From Trichobilharzia regenti (Eukaryota > Platyhelminthes > Trematoda > Strigeidida > Schistosomatidae), in assembly GCA_944472135.2 (NCBI GenBank), contig OX235263.1:13623517-13687516 (forward strand): a stretch of DNA of 64,000 bases, given 5' to 3'. A program made the position numbers and the translations under genes. This document shows, piece by piece, positions 25,001 through 40,000 of this stretch. Under the pieces are notes generated by a model, which saw only the letters and a program-made list of their open reading frames with translations, had not been told where the DNA came from and made no database searches. Position 1 is the first letter of the stretch, and the number at the start of each line of letters is the position of its first letter.

Positions 25001-28000
25001 GCTGCAGGTTCCACACTGATTTCACATAGTCATGAACACGCTTGTCTTGTTGGTACAATCGTGGTTGGCCTGGACATCCTTAACATCCTTGTACATTCAC
25101 CTCCTATTCATTGTGATTTTTTAAAATTTCTTTGGGTTCTCAGTGGAACATAGGGCTTCAAGTTCTGGTAGCATGCCCAACCTTTCCTCTTTACCAGTCT
25201 GAGTACTGGCTTAGTGAGGTAAAGGAGTACTTCGGCCAGGGATCGAACCCTGAGCCGCATGCATGATTGGTGAGTATTCCATAGCTGTGCCGCCGCCGAC
25301 ACACTCATTTATTTTAGTGATAGGTGTTCGTTATTAGTCAGAGTTTAATCTTTATCCCCTCTGTCTTCTCTAATATTCACCTGAAGTCCTGTTTTTTTGC
25401 GTTGCATCTTTTATCAGTTTGCTTTTTTAAAACCGAAATGTACTCACAAGATGCAGAGATTAAAAAGTGATGGAAGAGCAGCTACTAGACATGACCAGGA
25501 ATAAACCTTCTCCTTACTTTGGTAGTAGTGTCTGCATGTACACACGTAAACAAAGTGAATATCGACAATTCATGCTTAACAATAAAAAAAACCAATTTAC
25601 CTGTATACAAAAGAGGGGTGGCTGATGGCATTGAAATAGTAGTAGGGTGGACAGAGATATCAGAAGATATACATGTATCGAACTGTACAAGAGAAGTGTT
25701 GTTAGCAGTACATGTGATAATAGTTGAAGTGTCAGTAATAGACACAATAGTTGTAGTAGATGATACTACTGCTACTGCTACGCCATCATCTGTACATGGG
25801 ACAGTTGTAGTAGCATCACTACAAGTTATTTCTGTTTCTTTATTGGATTTCATTGCTACATTGGGTTCCTGTAAATGTGTGTGCGTGTGTGTGTGTGAGG
25901 ACAAAGAAAACAAATAAAAAAGCCATTAAAATAAACAGTTTAAAAAATGGTAAGACATTCAAAAAATGCAATTGAATGTGAAGGTAGACGCCGATGGTTC
26001 AATATCCAGGTGGAAGGTGTGAGCTCGTTTCTTAACTGATGCACTCGACTAGATGGTAGTCAGAGGTGTTCAAACCAAAACATGGCTTCATCAATCAATG
26101 AAATCCACAACAGTTAGTTTAAGTGCGTCGGTGGCACAGTGGTTAGGACTCTCGCTGACCATGCATGTGGTCCGAGGTTCGATCCCCTGCCGACGCACAC
26201 CTGATATCTATGGTCGGCCTGCAAAATTTGGGCTACCGATATCCATGCTGAAAATTCCATACTTGTACCAAAAATACAGTGTGGAATCAAGCTGTAAATC
26301 AAAAATAAAAAAATAAAAATAAGCCGGCCAACCATGTAGGGAGGTGTAAACTTCCTGACTGGTTGGGGTCCTCAGGATGGTAAGGACCAATGATGGTAGG
26401 AGACAACTATTGATATGGCTCCAAATCGTTGCAAATGTCTGGCACAGATGGATTCACTCTTTGTGATTTATCAATATCCAGTTAAACTCGACTGTTTTTC
26501 CATATTTCTATTCTTTTCGCCTTATATTTCTGCCCGTTATCTCTGTTTTGAATTTCTCTTTACATGGAGTGTGGCAACTCGAACTGCTGGACATCTGTGC
26601 GTAGTCCTAGGATGAAAGCAGTCAGTTAGACGGTAGCAGTGAGCTTTAAAAAAGAGGTAAAATTGAGCGTGACTCCAGCAACTCTCTCCCCGTGGGAGTG
26701 ACTTTAGAGGTACTGAAACTTCAAAGTTTAAAGCCGTACGTTCCACCATTCGGAACGTAATCGACTAAAAGCAAATCCCTTTCCACATCAACCTTGAATG
26801 TAAATTTATTAAGTGAAGTAGATTCCCTAGTGAATATAAGGGGATAGAATATACAAGATACAATTGTTTAAATGAACACATTTCACTGTTGACAACACAT
26901 ACCGTTAAATTAGATTCACAGTGAACTTGAGATTCTTCAATCGCTTTGCATAGATCATCAATGAGAGTTTCAATGCTTTTCTCCACGGAACTATCAGTAC
27001 CTGTTGAACTGCCACGACAGAAAAAGCAAACAAAAAAGAAAGAAATCTAACTGTCACAGTTAAACGCCTAAATATGTTAGTGAATTATACCAGATACCTC
27101 TGTACATACGAAACAGTCTTTAATGCAGTTGTCACCTTCAAAATACTAGTCGTTGTATTGGTCCAACATACTGTTATTGCCTCTGGACACATATATCTGA
27201 GATATTTTGTCGTTATTCCAAAGCGTATGATTCAATTCAACACAACTGAGTCAAAAATCAAAAATATTTCAGCTAACTACATCTGTTGTGGTGCGGCGTA
27301 ATGATAACGGCTGTATAAAACCATTCTAATCACTTTATGAAAGAGAAACATCACCTACTTCGAGGGTGAGCGACCTTCACACCTTTCTAATATCATCAGC
27401 CATCACAGCCTGTTTTCTTCCATGTCATCATAAATTCATCGTATCTTCAACTGCTTTTGCCTCTGAGATCCATTATAAACATGATACTCGACAGTCAAGC
27501 ACTTACATTCCCACAGATTTGATGGCAATGAGCAACATCTATTTTACGACGGCTGGCTAGTGATGCCACGCGGTTGCCCAAACCCCATTGAGTTGAGCAT
27601 GATTTCGATCTGAAACCCTAGACCGATGGGCCACAACAGCTCAACAACCCATTTTGAGTTTATTGTATAGGATACACACATAGTTACTTGAAATTTTTCT
27701 CTACACTACACACACTGGACCTTCAAGCGTTTGGATAACTTAGGCATGAAATGTCTAATTGAGGTATCCACATTTATTCTAGTAGAAAAATGACCAAGGC
27801 ACTTTAACCGACTGACTGCTAGAGTGGTATACAGAAACGATTTGGTCACTACTTGTCATTAGGTTGCACTTGACTGGGACGAGATGACAGCACAGATTAT
27901 GCTTGGCATTTTCAGGTGGGATAAATAATAGGATGAGTAATGTTGAGGTCAGGCATAGGTCGAGTGCTAGGTAAGTAGGGAAAATCAACCGACAATGTTG

Positions 28001-31000
28001 TGAGGCTACACTGACTGAGATAAACAGGACATGTGCTATTCATGCCTATCCATTGCTTTTCTTGACGAGCAATGTTACCTGACATAAGATCAGATTGGAA
28101 AAGAGCTAGTAAGTGGTCAAACGAAAACATCAGTTCATCAGTCAATGAAATTTATAACAGTTGTTTTAAACCAGTCAGTGAAGTAGGGAGGTGTAGACTT
28201 CCTTACTGGTTGGAGTCCTCGGGATGATAAGAACCAATGAAGGCTGGAGATAATTGGTAGTGATATGGCGATGTCACTGCAGGTGGGGAGATGCATTCAC
28301 TCTGTGATTTATCATATCCAATGAAACTCTATTGTTCTTCCATGTTACAATTCTTTTCCTGCATACTTCTGTTTATTATGTCTATGTCTAGCTTCTCTTG
28401 CTCAGTGTGCTACATGGAGTTTGGCAACTCAGACCGCTGAACATCTGTGCAAAGTTCTATGCTGAAACCAGTCAGTCAGTCAGTCATTTTCAGAATGAGG
28501 TTGAAGTAATGTGAAATGGGGTTCAGAAATAACTATGTAAGGCGTGACCAACTGGTTAGACTACAGCATAGGGCAGTGCACGAAAACTAAGTGATAGCCA
28601 CAATTTGGTTGGTTTGAACTGTCAACTCGTCCTGTCTTCACGGAAGGAGAAAGTGTCGCTGTTGATAACAGAAGCACTGGATTGATCCACATCCGTTTTT
28701 TTGACATATTATAATAATTTTTAATCACCGTGATCTCAGAGAAACAAGTCGCGTTTTCAGGTCATTAGTATATCATAAGGATCTTTACACTGTAACAAAT
28801 TCTACAACAAAAGTGCGGCGAATACTATCTGCTTCTGATTGAGAACCTTCAATCAGTTCAATAAATTGTGCAAGTCAGTGTGGAATGTTTGTCGGCCGCA
28901 CTATCTCACTGAAGACTACAGAGTTATTATAAACCGTAATGAGCGATTACTTGGGATATCTGCGTCAATATCCAGCATTTTTGCTCTTGGTGTTAAGCGG
29001 CTTTAACCCTTTTGGTGCGTCTGTGGTTCAGCGGTAGAATGTTCGCCAACCATGCATGTGGTACGAGGTTCGATTCCCGGCCGGTGAACATTTTTACCTC
29101 TTCTAGCCGGTTGTAAGGCAGACAAAGAGGAAAGGAAAATAAACACCACTGCTGCTGAAACTTTTCAGCTCAAGACTGAAGAAGCCCTATGTTCCACTGA
29201 GAACACAGTGGGAACGAAAGAAGCATCTGGTACTTGACTTATCTTGCGTCGGTCCATATAGCCAGTGATAAAACACCTAAATACAGACACCGCTTTAAAC
29301 AAGCCGTATATGTGTGACCAACTTTAAGCAGTTGTCCCTCGGACTCCCGTAGCAGTCACTCTGCAACACACTAATATTATGCTCCATCTGTTTTCAAGTA
29401 CCCTAAGAAAAAACCAACTTTCATCGGGTGTAGGCAGCAGCCAGGAAGTAATGGCCATCCCTAGAAACTTCCATAAGCACATAAAGCTTTGCTGAATATC
29501 AACAACTACCACTTACTAGAAATATACATTTTTCACGCTTGTTAAATGTACAGACCACGTGAACAGTTTTAGACAAAATAGGAAAATCAATCGATGGCAG
29601 TGTAATTCTTCGCCAGTGGAGGTGGCTGTGATCACGAAGGCGTTACTCCGCTCAGTCTATTCACACTGTAAAATGTTACCATCTGAAGTAAACACTTGTT
29701 TGAGAAAAAACTGCGGAGGATAAAACTAGGACAACAATTTACGGGGAGACTAAAATCGATAATCTCTTTTACACCTCTCAGAACTGTGTAGAAATTCCAA
29801 CTACACCTTAGTTGATTTCTCAGCGAACGAATGGGTGACTAAAACTGTTGAAAGAGAAATTAAACAAAGATAGAAAATCTGAATCATCCGCAAAGCAGAC
29901 AGTCAGACAAGTCAACTTACTCGCTTAGAACTTTAGTGGCCTGTAAAGGTTCTGAACTTTCTTTCCTTGAGTTTTCACCCAGATTATCAGAGCTAATCAT
30001 TAGGTCATGCGATGTATTCGGAGCAATCACCATCAAACAAGAGAGCATAGCATCGTCTAAATCATCCTCCGAGTTAGTAGACGATGTCCTTGTTCGACAC
30101 TAAAAACAGATGCAGGTAAAAATGTGAGTTATCCAATCGGTATTACATTAAATATTTTAGATTTTTTTAAAAATCTAATACAACACAGGCTTAAGTCCAC
30201 ATAAGAAACTACACCATTAGTTAAGAGGTGAGTCACAAAAGTCCCGAGAATATATTTGCATTTAGAATTTTTGTTATCATTATATTATTGTTCCTTTGGG
30301 TTCCTGGTGGAACATTAGGCCTCAACAACATGTTTCCACTTTGTTCTACTTTCTGCAGTCCTCTTTAGCTGGATCCACGATTGCCCATAATCTCTCATCG
30401 CCTTCATGTCACCCTCGCGCTCATGCCCAACTCATCGTTTCCCATTCGGGTTCCACTCCAGCGATGGCCTGCCTGGCGTGCGATGTCATTTGACGGTCAC
30501 TTCAGAATGTGTTCAATCCATCTCCATACTCTTCTACATATTATTGAGTGATAGGCTCTTGGTAGGTTTGTTCCCAGAGTTTCCTGTTGATAATCCCTTC
30601 GGGTCAGCCATCTGATCTGCAGTATGGAGCCGCCAGCGAAGACAGCTGTCAATAAAAGTCTGCGGTATCCTGTTGGAAATGATTTTCGTGATGCGCACGT
30701 CAAGTTTTGTGACCCATAAAAAAATATATGACTTACGCTTACTTATTATCACCAAGAAAAACTTGGCACATTATGGGCAACAAGAGATGCCTCTCATAGT
30801 CGATGACGGGACTGGGTTACTACCCGCATGATCAAACTAAACCAGGTAGTTGCCTTAAGAATTCCGCGCCTCTGACTTGAAGTTTGATAAACAAACCAGT
30901 ACAGCAGGGTGTCAAGAGCTACATTCCCATGGTTTTCGGTGACCGAAACGGGTTTTCACACACGGCATTCAATCCTTTCGGAGTCTGAAACCCATATATA

Positions 31001-34000
31001 CCATAGACTTGAAGACAGGGTTTTACAGCTCGCTTAAGTAAATCTGCATATTCCCCGGTCCGGTTGAGGGAGCCAAACGTTCGTATTCGCCTTCCACTTC
31101 TTTTGAGCAATACCCATAAGTTGCATGAAGATAGTGAAATTCAAATAATAAACTGTTTATTACACTCCATATTTTTAACTTATTGCAAAGGGTAATTACA
31201 GACACTACTTCTAGATGTTCATCATTCAGTTAAACTTTCCATTTCCATATTTAGTGACAATATTATGTCAAGTAATAGCTAACGTCACCGGTGAGTATTC
31301 GTTTTCTCACACTCAACCTGGCGGACTGCACTGGTCAGTCACTGACGAGCGTTAGATGGCATTAACAGTCGGCTGTGCTACATACCATGAATCAGCAAGA
31401 ATTAGACGTCATGGCTTAGTGGAGTCCATCCTAGTGGCTGAACAGAACAGACTTACCTTGTTACCTAAAAGTTTTGCGCTCGTTTACATGTGGGGTCATG
31501 AACGTGAACTACTGACGAAACATTTGACCAATAAATCCTGATCTTCAACGGTTATCTAACTGAAGTCAGTTCTTGATCTGAGTCAAAACCAATCAGATTT
31601 CTGCAAACCAACAACACTTCAAGACAAAATTATCTTTTCTAGCTCACAATATAAACGACAAATAATACTGAGTCCTATATGTTTATGTCCACTTATAAGA
31701 CCGTAAGAAGCTTGATGAGAATGTGAGTTTTTCCGGTTAAACAATTCAAGTTTTATTTGAATACCTCTTGAACAACATAGATCAAGGCAAACAAGTGTAA
31801 TGAACTTTGGAGTTTATAGGCTTTGAGACCTGGTTTTCAGCCTTGATAGGTCATAGTTTCGAGTCAAGTCAAGCAAACGCCACGTACTTCAGACTTGGGC
31901 AACTTGACCAGTATTATCGGCCTTTCACACAATGAGTATGGCTTTTAACCTAGCAAAATAAATCCCCTCCATTCTAGATAACTGAATTCAATAATTTCAG
32001 TGAAAATTACTCAAAAACATTGATGAGATGAAAAATATTGGAAAAATTGCTCAACTACAAACAACGTCAGGTCGGTCAGTTAACTCATAATTTGAAGCTT
32101 ACATGCGTAGTTGGTGGATACATTTCACATTCTGAATAACTTGATCGAGTGTGTTTTACCGGTGAAGAAGTAGAATACAATGATGCTTTGTTACGACATT
32201 CACTTGAAAAACAAAAGTTCAAATCTTCTTGAGCTGAGGTGGTGGGTGTGGTTTCATCTGAAGGTTTTACAGGTTCTAGAGATAAAATAAAAGAAAGATT
32301 AAGGCGTAACCGAATAAATGGAAAGCGAATTTATTTTGTACATTTCGATACACCAAAAAATCTCCAATAAAAGTGAGTCTAGATACTGATGGGGCAATGC
32401 TTACATAAGCTGGGATTTGAATCAAAGGTTGGGAGGATCATCTGAATTCTGTACACAGAATCTGTTATTATTTGAAATTACAATTACGCAATCAGCACTT
32501 TGAAACTTGCATTAGAGGTGAGAACACTTACGATGTGTGTTACCGGATTGATAGTGGTTCCTCAACGGAATCCAAGATGTACGATTTTATTCCATTTAAG
32601 AGTCATTGTCTTGATGTACCTTGGTCCCCAGGGCCAAAGCATAAACCACTAGGGGTCACGGGATTAGTTCAACAAACATTTGGTGTATATACACCGAACG
32701 TAAGAGAATAATCATGGTTCAGATAAGAAAGCACTATACAAGAACCACAGCCTGTATTAGTGATGCCTAACCAATAATGATTTATCGCAGTTTAGTGATG
32801 GCCGCACACCATGGCATCAGAAAATATGCTACAATACATGCACAGAAGTGTAAACTGCCTCCACTCATATTGAGTAAAATTTAACAACTGTCATAGTATA
32901 TTACGCACGTTTGGCTGCGCTTACCGTGACGTGGCAGTCCACTTTACAAAGGCTTGACGAGCTACACTGGCTGGAAAAGAGGTTGTTTTAGGTCCTATCA
33001 TACCAGAAAGGTTATTTGGATAGCGGTCACACTATAAGCTGATACTATCACAGTGTAAGTTGTTCACACTATGCTAGGGGTGGCGATGAAGTCAAACTGT
33101 TGGAGGTTGGAGGTGTAACAGCAGTAAGGTATTTCCCCTACACAACAAAAAAGCCATCTATACTGTCTCTCCACCCTAGAGATACGAGGTCAGAAGGGAT
33201 CGACCGCGAAAACTGCACATCCCCACTTACCTTGCAGCGACCTGTAGGTAACAACAAAGTTTCTTAATTCAAAAAACTACTTTGAACAGGATGTGTGTGG
33301 TCGGTCTTAAGCAGCTGTCACACAACACTAATGTCTCTCCTGTCTCAGTTACTTCAAGGAGAAATTACTAATTTTTATACAAGCACACAAAGCCTTCCAT
33401 ATTACACACACACACACACACCTGTACAGTACTACGTGTAGCATATGGATCTGTTATGGTATATACGCACACAAAAACGATCTAACATGGCACCCCCTCC
33501 AGTATACTCACCAGGGAAATTGCCAGCAAAGCTATACAAAAATTATCGATTTCCATCAGCCAAATAAATAGCAAATTCAACTTTAAAATTAAGAAAGGTA
33601 AGCTGCCACTCTCTTTCCCCTCGGAATTTTCTCAGTTTAAGTCACAATTCTTAGGCGAACCAAATCAGGTACGCACTGATAATAGGTTTCTTTCAAAGCT
33701 AGTAAAATGGTCGCTACAAAACGGTTAGTTTTAAAGAGCTACAATTATAGCCAGTAGCGCTTATCGTACAGCTTTTGTGATCACTTTGGTTGTTGGTTAA
33801 TAATAGGTGTTTGACCCGGCCGTTGACAAAGTTTCTTACTGCTTACCTTTTCTGATCAGCCGTCTACTCTTCAGTAAATCGACCAGAAGCAGCGACTGAT
33901 GAAAGTCCGCAGTAACCTCTTGGAAATACTTTTGAAGATGCGTGTAGCAATCCTTTGCACCATGTAGTCGAAGTCACTTGATATTAACTTCTAAACAAAG

Positions 34001-37000
34001 CACAGATTTTGTAGCTTTTTTGTTCACTTTATTTGCGCTGGTCTGCATATTGTACTGGTTAAACACTGTTATCGGAACACTTTACAGTTTGCACAAATGA
34101 TGATGGGATCACAAAGACGGATTGAACCTCGTTGTTTCCATCAAAGACTGAGAATCTATCAAACAAAATCACTTTAAAGTTACATCATTATTATTACTTC
34201 CTTTAATTCCTAGAGGAACACAGGGCTTCAGCCGCACGTCTCCATTGCGTTCGGTTCTCTGCTAAAGCGTTCACATGGCTGCAAGTCTACCCACATGCTA
34301 TCATCTCCTTTTCACATCACCTCCTCCAAGTTACCCTTGAACGACCAACTCCCCGTTTCCCTTTCGTGTTCCATATGAGGGCTTGTCTAGTGATGTCATT
34401 TGATGGTTTGTTTTCACAGAGTATGGCCAATCCATCTCCATTTCTTCCTGCCTATTTGTTGCAGAATCGGTTCCTAGTTGGTTCGCTCCCAGAGATCTCT
34501 GTTGCAGATCTTTTCTGACCGGCCATCTGATCTTGAGTATTGAGCGAAGACAGCTGTTAATAAAGGTCTAGTTTGTTGGAGATGCTCTTTATGACTCGCC
34601 AAGTCTCTGATCCGTATAGTAGCACTGACTTTACATTGGAGTTGAAAATCCGGATCTTATTTTTGATGCTGAGTGCTGTTGACCTCCACACAGATTTGAG
34701 AGTAATGAAAGCTTGTCTTGCTTTTCCGATTCTGGCTTTGATATCCTCGTCAGTTGCACGTGTAGTTGAAACGATGCTTCTCAGGTAGGAGTGTAGGTGA
34801 AGGAGGTTGTTTTTTTCAGGTTCCTCCCATTTATGCTGATTGTTGTCTGTTGTTGTTGCTGCTGTGGCTGTTGGCCAGGAATCTTCATCACCTCTGTTTT
34901 ATCTATGTTCACTTGAAGTCCTATCGTTGATGCTTCTTCCACTGTCGACTTGTTGCTTTTCACTTGCATATCTTCCAGTTTATGGGAAATCAGACATATA
35001 TCATCGGCGAAGTCCAAATCCTTCAAGTCTCTTTTTGTGTGGGTCCATTTTATTCCTGTTTCCTCGTCGCCCGCTGTCTGTCGCATTATCCAATTTACTG
35101 CAATCAGGAAAATCACTGGAGACAGAAAGTTACATCAGGAACACATCAAATTGTGTACATTTCCACATTTGACATGACTAGCCTTCAACCTATAGAGTGA
35201 AGTATACAAGAAGCAATGTATTGACATGGCACTCACTCAATATCTTGGTTCATTTCTCGGGTGTTAATCAATTTTCGCTCTATGTGTGTGTGTCAATCAG
35301 GTACTCCTCTCTATCTGATGAAGGCTGACCACAAGGTACACAAGTCAAACAAACAAACAAACGAAAAGGTATGCAGCAGTACAACAGAATATTTATCCAT
35401 CTGGTTGATTTTTGTTAATCAACGAAAAGAAAAATCGTCTTTAAGATCACACGTAACCATAAATTATAAAAGCTAAATCAGAGATTGATTAACTTGACAC
35501 AATAGAATAATAATATTTTGAATAAATCAAAAAACTGTCAATTCTCACCTGACTGATTCGAGTTGACCATTGTTTGAGATGGAATAAATTCAGGAGCATC
35601 TGGATTTAAACCACCTGTACTATTTTTAGCATCAGTTCGAAATTTATCGTGCGAAACAGAAGGAATTGGCCATATTGATGGATTATTTTTACACCGAACT
35701 CGAGCATTCGGTACATCAACGTCTAACAAAGGACTGACTCTGATTGCCTAATAATAATGAAGAGAGTAGAATAAGAGGAAAAACATTCAAAACAGTGCTC
35801 ATTCCACACACACACACACACACACACGCGTCCCAAAAAGACATACAAATGCTAATTCTATACAACAATTTTCGACATACGAACTCTACATATAGACGAC
35901 TAAAAGTATATTCTATTACAAATATCTTTTAACCGAAACATGAAATGCAATAAGTGTTCCCATTGAGCTGCGTACAGTAAAAGCAAGGTAGGAGTTCGAC
36001 TGGACACCTACTTCAGAAGAACAATGAATAACACAGAGAAATGTATGAAAGGTCGGAAAAGTCAAACATAGAGTGAGATTAGCGCTTGGTTGCCCTACGT
36101 TCTCTTCAATTAATACATAGAAGCCACACAAAATAGACATTTCGACTAGCGTCGTCAGAAAGTTTCTGGAATTTACCTTATCGTCATCATCACTGCTTCA
36201 CATAGTTTCGATTAATTTTTTCAGCGTCTTCGGTATTATTACTATTTATTTTAACGGGATAGGGTTGCCAGTTTTATGCCCAACCTTCCCTCTTTACCAG
36301 TTTTATTACTAGCTTAGCGAGGTAAAGGAGTCAGTCCGCCGGCGATCGAAGTCCAAACCACATGTGTGGTTGTCGAGCCATTTTACCACCGTGCCACTGA
36401 CGCACTAGCATCTTCAGTAGCCCCATTATAATACACGTCAACAACACTTTAGGAAGCAACTTCTTCAATGGGTCAAAGAGGTTGCGAGTATGCCCTAGTG
36501 CTGATAACTTCCTCGTATGGCTCACAAGCAGCTTTCACTGATTCTGGAACATTCCATTCTAAAACTTAGGGAAAGTTGTCATCTGAAGTAGTAAAAACTG
36601 GTGGAGTTTATCACTGATGCCTACTGATAGCGATTTTATTTTTTGTTACAAACGCACTACTACTGGTGACTGTTTCGGTTTGGTGTTTCAAGAAAGTCTG
36701 TCTGTCTGTCTGTTTTCGACATAGAACTTTGCACAAACGTGCGGAAGTCCAAGTCGCCACATTCCGTGTAGCACGCGAAGCAAGAGAAGAAAGTACAAGA
36801 AAAGCATAATAGAAACAGTGAGCAGAGGTGTGAGACAAAGGAGTAATAAAGAAATACAAAACAGTTCCATTGGAGATCATAAGTCACAGGGAGTGGATGC
36901 ATCTGCGCCACTGAAAACGGTTTTGACCCATGTCACCAATTGTTTCCAACCATAGATTTTTACCGTCCCGAGGACCCCAGCCTGCAAGTCTACACCTTTC

Positions 37001-40000
37001 TACGTGGCTTAGACCAACTGTTGTGTATTTCATTGACTGATGAAGCCATGTTTTGTTTTGACGCTGCTAGCTCTCTTCCAGTCTGACCCTATATCCGCTA
37101 ACATAGCTCGTCGAGGGAGGCGATGGCTTGGCATACGTAACACATGTCCTAATCAAGAAAGGATATGGTTGACGTGATTTTTCCAGGTGATGACGCTGAT
37201 AAAAAACTGTGTTCTGAGCGCTGAAGTGAAACTTTAGCATGTTTTACACATGCCAGAAGTAAGATTGTGCTATAGAGTTTATTTGCACTTTTACTTGAAG
37301 GGGGTTATTGGTTGCTAATCAGAGTTTTAGCAACGATACACAAGGCTGGTTTAGCAGCTAATAACTTACATCATTTATGATGTCAGAGTAGTAGCTGGCT
37401 ACTTCAACCGAAGGGTGTTATGGAACAGTTCAGTCTATCCTCCTTTAGGGACGTGGGATACCATAAGTAAAGTAGATGTGGTGAAATCAGAGGGTTTCAG
37501 CTATAGGTACCCACGTTTAATTATTCCTTTTAGACATAGCATAACAGGTAATACTAGTACTCAAGGTAGAGAAAAAGTGAAGATCAGTCATTGGGATTTT
37601 AAAGCTACATCAATGGTGGTTGCTGTATGTGTTACGGATATCCAACTACCACCTGCCTCAATGAGCAATAATGCTTATTTTATTTGGTAAACAGCATAAG
37701 CCCTAATGGACTGAATGGTTACCAAACCCCAGCATGCATACAAATAGCTTCTCTGCCATTTGTCAACTTCCGTTACCACTGGCGCTATCCATTAGTTAGA
37801 GGACACGTGTACTACGCTAAAGTTCTTCACGATTGTGAAACGAGGCAGTTGAAAGTGGAAAGCTTGAAGAGGCTAGCTGTCTCTGACAACAGACATTAAC
37901 GTCCTAACTCTCCCATGCCAAGTAATATATAGTAATATTGAGACTAGGCGTAGGACGTTAAGGAGAGAAAGTTAACCAATAAGTACGTACCCACCCTGGG
38001 GGTCACACAATGATACATCCATTGACTGGGCATTGGTTTTCAGGAGAACCGGATATACCTACCCCTCCTCTTGCGAGAGGAGACAAGCATACAGTATCAT
38101 CGAGAGCTCTCTACCCTGGTGGACGCGTACTGGTGAAGAGCTCCAAACTAGGACGAAACAGCTCTCCGGTATTCCCAGTTGGTTATCCAGCTGATGTCAG
38201 CTCATGACAAAATCTTGTAACCAATCAAATTCCATGCAAATCAACACCTGAATATCAACTAATAAGTTTATGGAACTACACTGAGATGACTGGCACATGT
38301 ACTACGCACACTGAGCCATCACCAGTCGTCAACGAGAAATGTTAGCTGGCATAGGATTAGGTTGGAAGACTAATGACCATTTTGTGATGTTTCTGAATAC
38401 TCCTTTGAACCATCAACCTGGTTAGAGTCCTCCAGATTCCAGTAACCAATGAACGGAGGCTGTTGGTGGCATGGCTCAGATGTATTCATTCTTTATAAAC
38501 TCCTACATCCATCAAATTCTCTTCATTTTGCATGTAAATGTTTCTTCTTCCGTGCCTTTTCGTTTACTGTCATCTTTTAATTCCTTTTTGCCCCTAATTG
38601 TGTATGTCTACTTTTAAAACTCAGGATGTTAAGCATCAAAAACTGCAGACTTTATCCAAGGATTGAAAGCGGTCAGCAATGACAGAGAAGTGTGTGTCCA
38701 GAGTTTTGCCCCCTCCCCTAACCTTCTTTTAGTTAGTTTGCTAGCTATACACCTACATTTGCCTTCTGTGATGAAACCAGATTTCTGTTCTCTTCTTCTG
38801 CGTGCCTGTTAGAATTAATGTAAATCTTCCTAAGGTTCTGCCTCAATCTGTCAAGCAAAGTCTTGAAATCTATGCCTGACACAAAGGCTTATTATAGTTT
38901 GGTCAGTAGGACAAAATATCATTTGGACGACATCGATAGAAAATTATGCAACAAACTTTCATATAGTTTTATACAGGAACAAACATTTAAGAACATACCT
39001 CTAGAATATCATTTAGATCTTTACATACAGACGCCACTCGATTGAATTTAGCGATTACATTAACATCCACCCAACCATCAGAATCCATCTGACGACGAAG
39101 ATAGATATCTCTAGCTAGATTATCTGCACTGAAATAGAATTCCACTTGATGCAGTATCTGATGACGAATGAGAACTGTAGGATCACTGCTTGAAGATGCC
39201 AGAAAACACAAGTTGGCTGGTTGAGCAATAGTTGTCCCCGGAAATAGTGATGTAAAAACATTGTTTAATGCAGGAGCTGCATTTATTGATACTAGTGGGG
39301 TTGTACAAAATTGAGAAAGTAAACAATTCTGTTGTTCTGAAGAATCAGTCGGTCTTGATTGTGATGCCGGATCTGACGGATCAACGGGCATATTGGATTG
39401 CTGGCTAGCAACAGAAGCGGCGGCGGCGGCAGCAGCAGCAGCAGCACAGTAGTCGTAGATAGGATCAGAAGCTCCAGAAACTGTTGGTGTTGCCACAGGT
39501 GTTGTAGGGTAAATCATCAATAGTGGGTATCCAACAGCTGAAACTAGAGAAACAAAAGAACATGACATGGGAGTTAACTAACTGAACCATATATTCCTAA
39601 AACTACTTATTTGACTTACTCTTGATATATGTAATGACTGACTCTTGATGTGGACTGAACAGTGAGCAAATCTAATCACACATACGTAATAGCAGTCAAG
39701 GAGCGTATGCGCTTTCCCGTGATGTTATTGCTTAAACGTAACTAAGAACGAGTTTTACCAGAAAGTAAACATCCTTTTAATTCTGTAAATCCAAGTATAT
39801 GCCTCAAAGAACTTTCTACAGCAAAATCCAACCATCTGTGTCCGCAGGTACCTTAGTGGCTTCCTACTATAAGCAAAGTCAATGTCGACCGCAACTACTA
39901 CCTTCCTCCACGGGGGAGGGTGGGAATTTGTTTGACAATAATTTAGACAGTTTCTAAGAAGTATGTTTGTGAAGTATATCTTTGATTAGACTTTTGAATA

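Noticed and set aside
25519..25917. 132-codon plus-strand open frame
   Set aside because: Shadow on the opposite strand of LARP1 exon 10, whose repetitive Thr/Val codons keep the other frames open.
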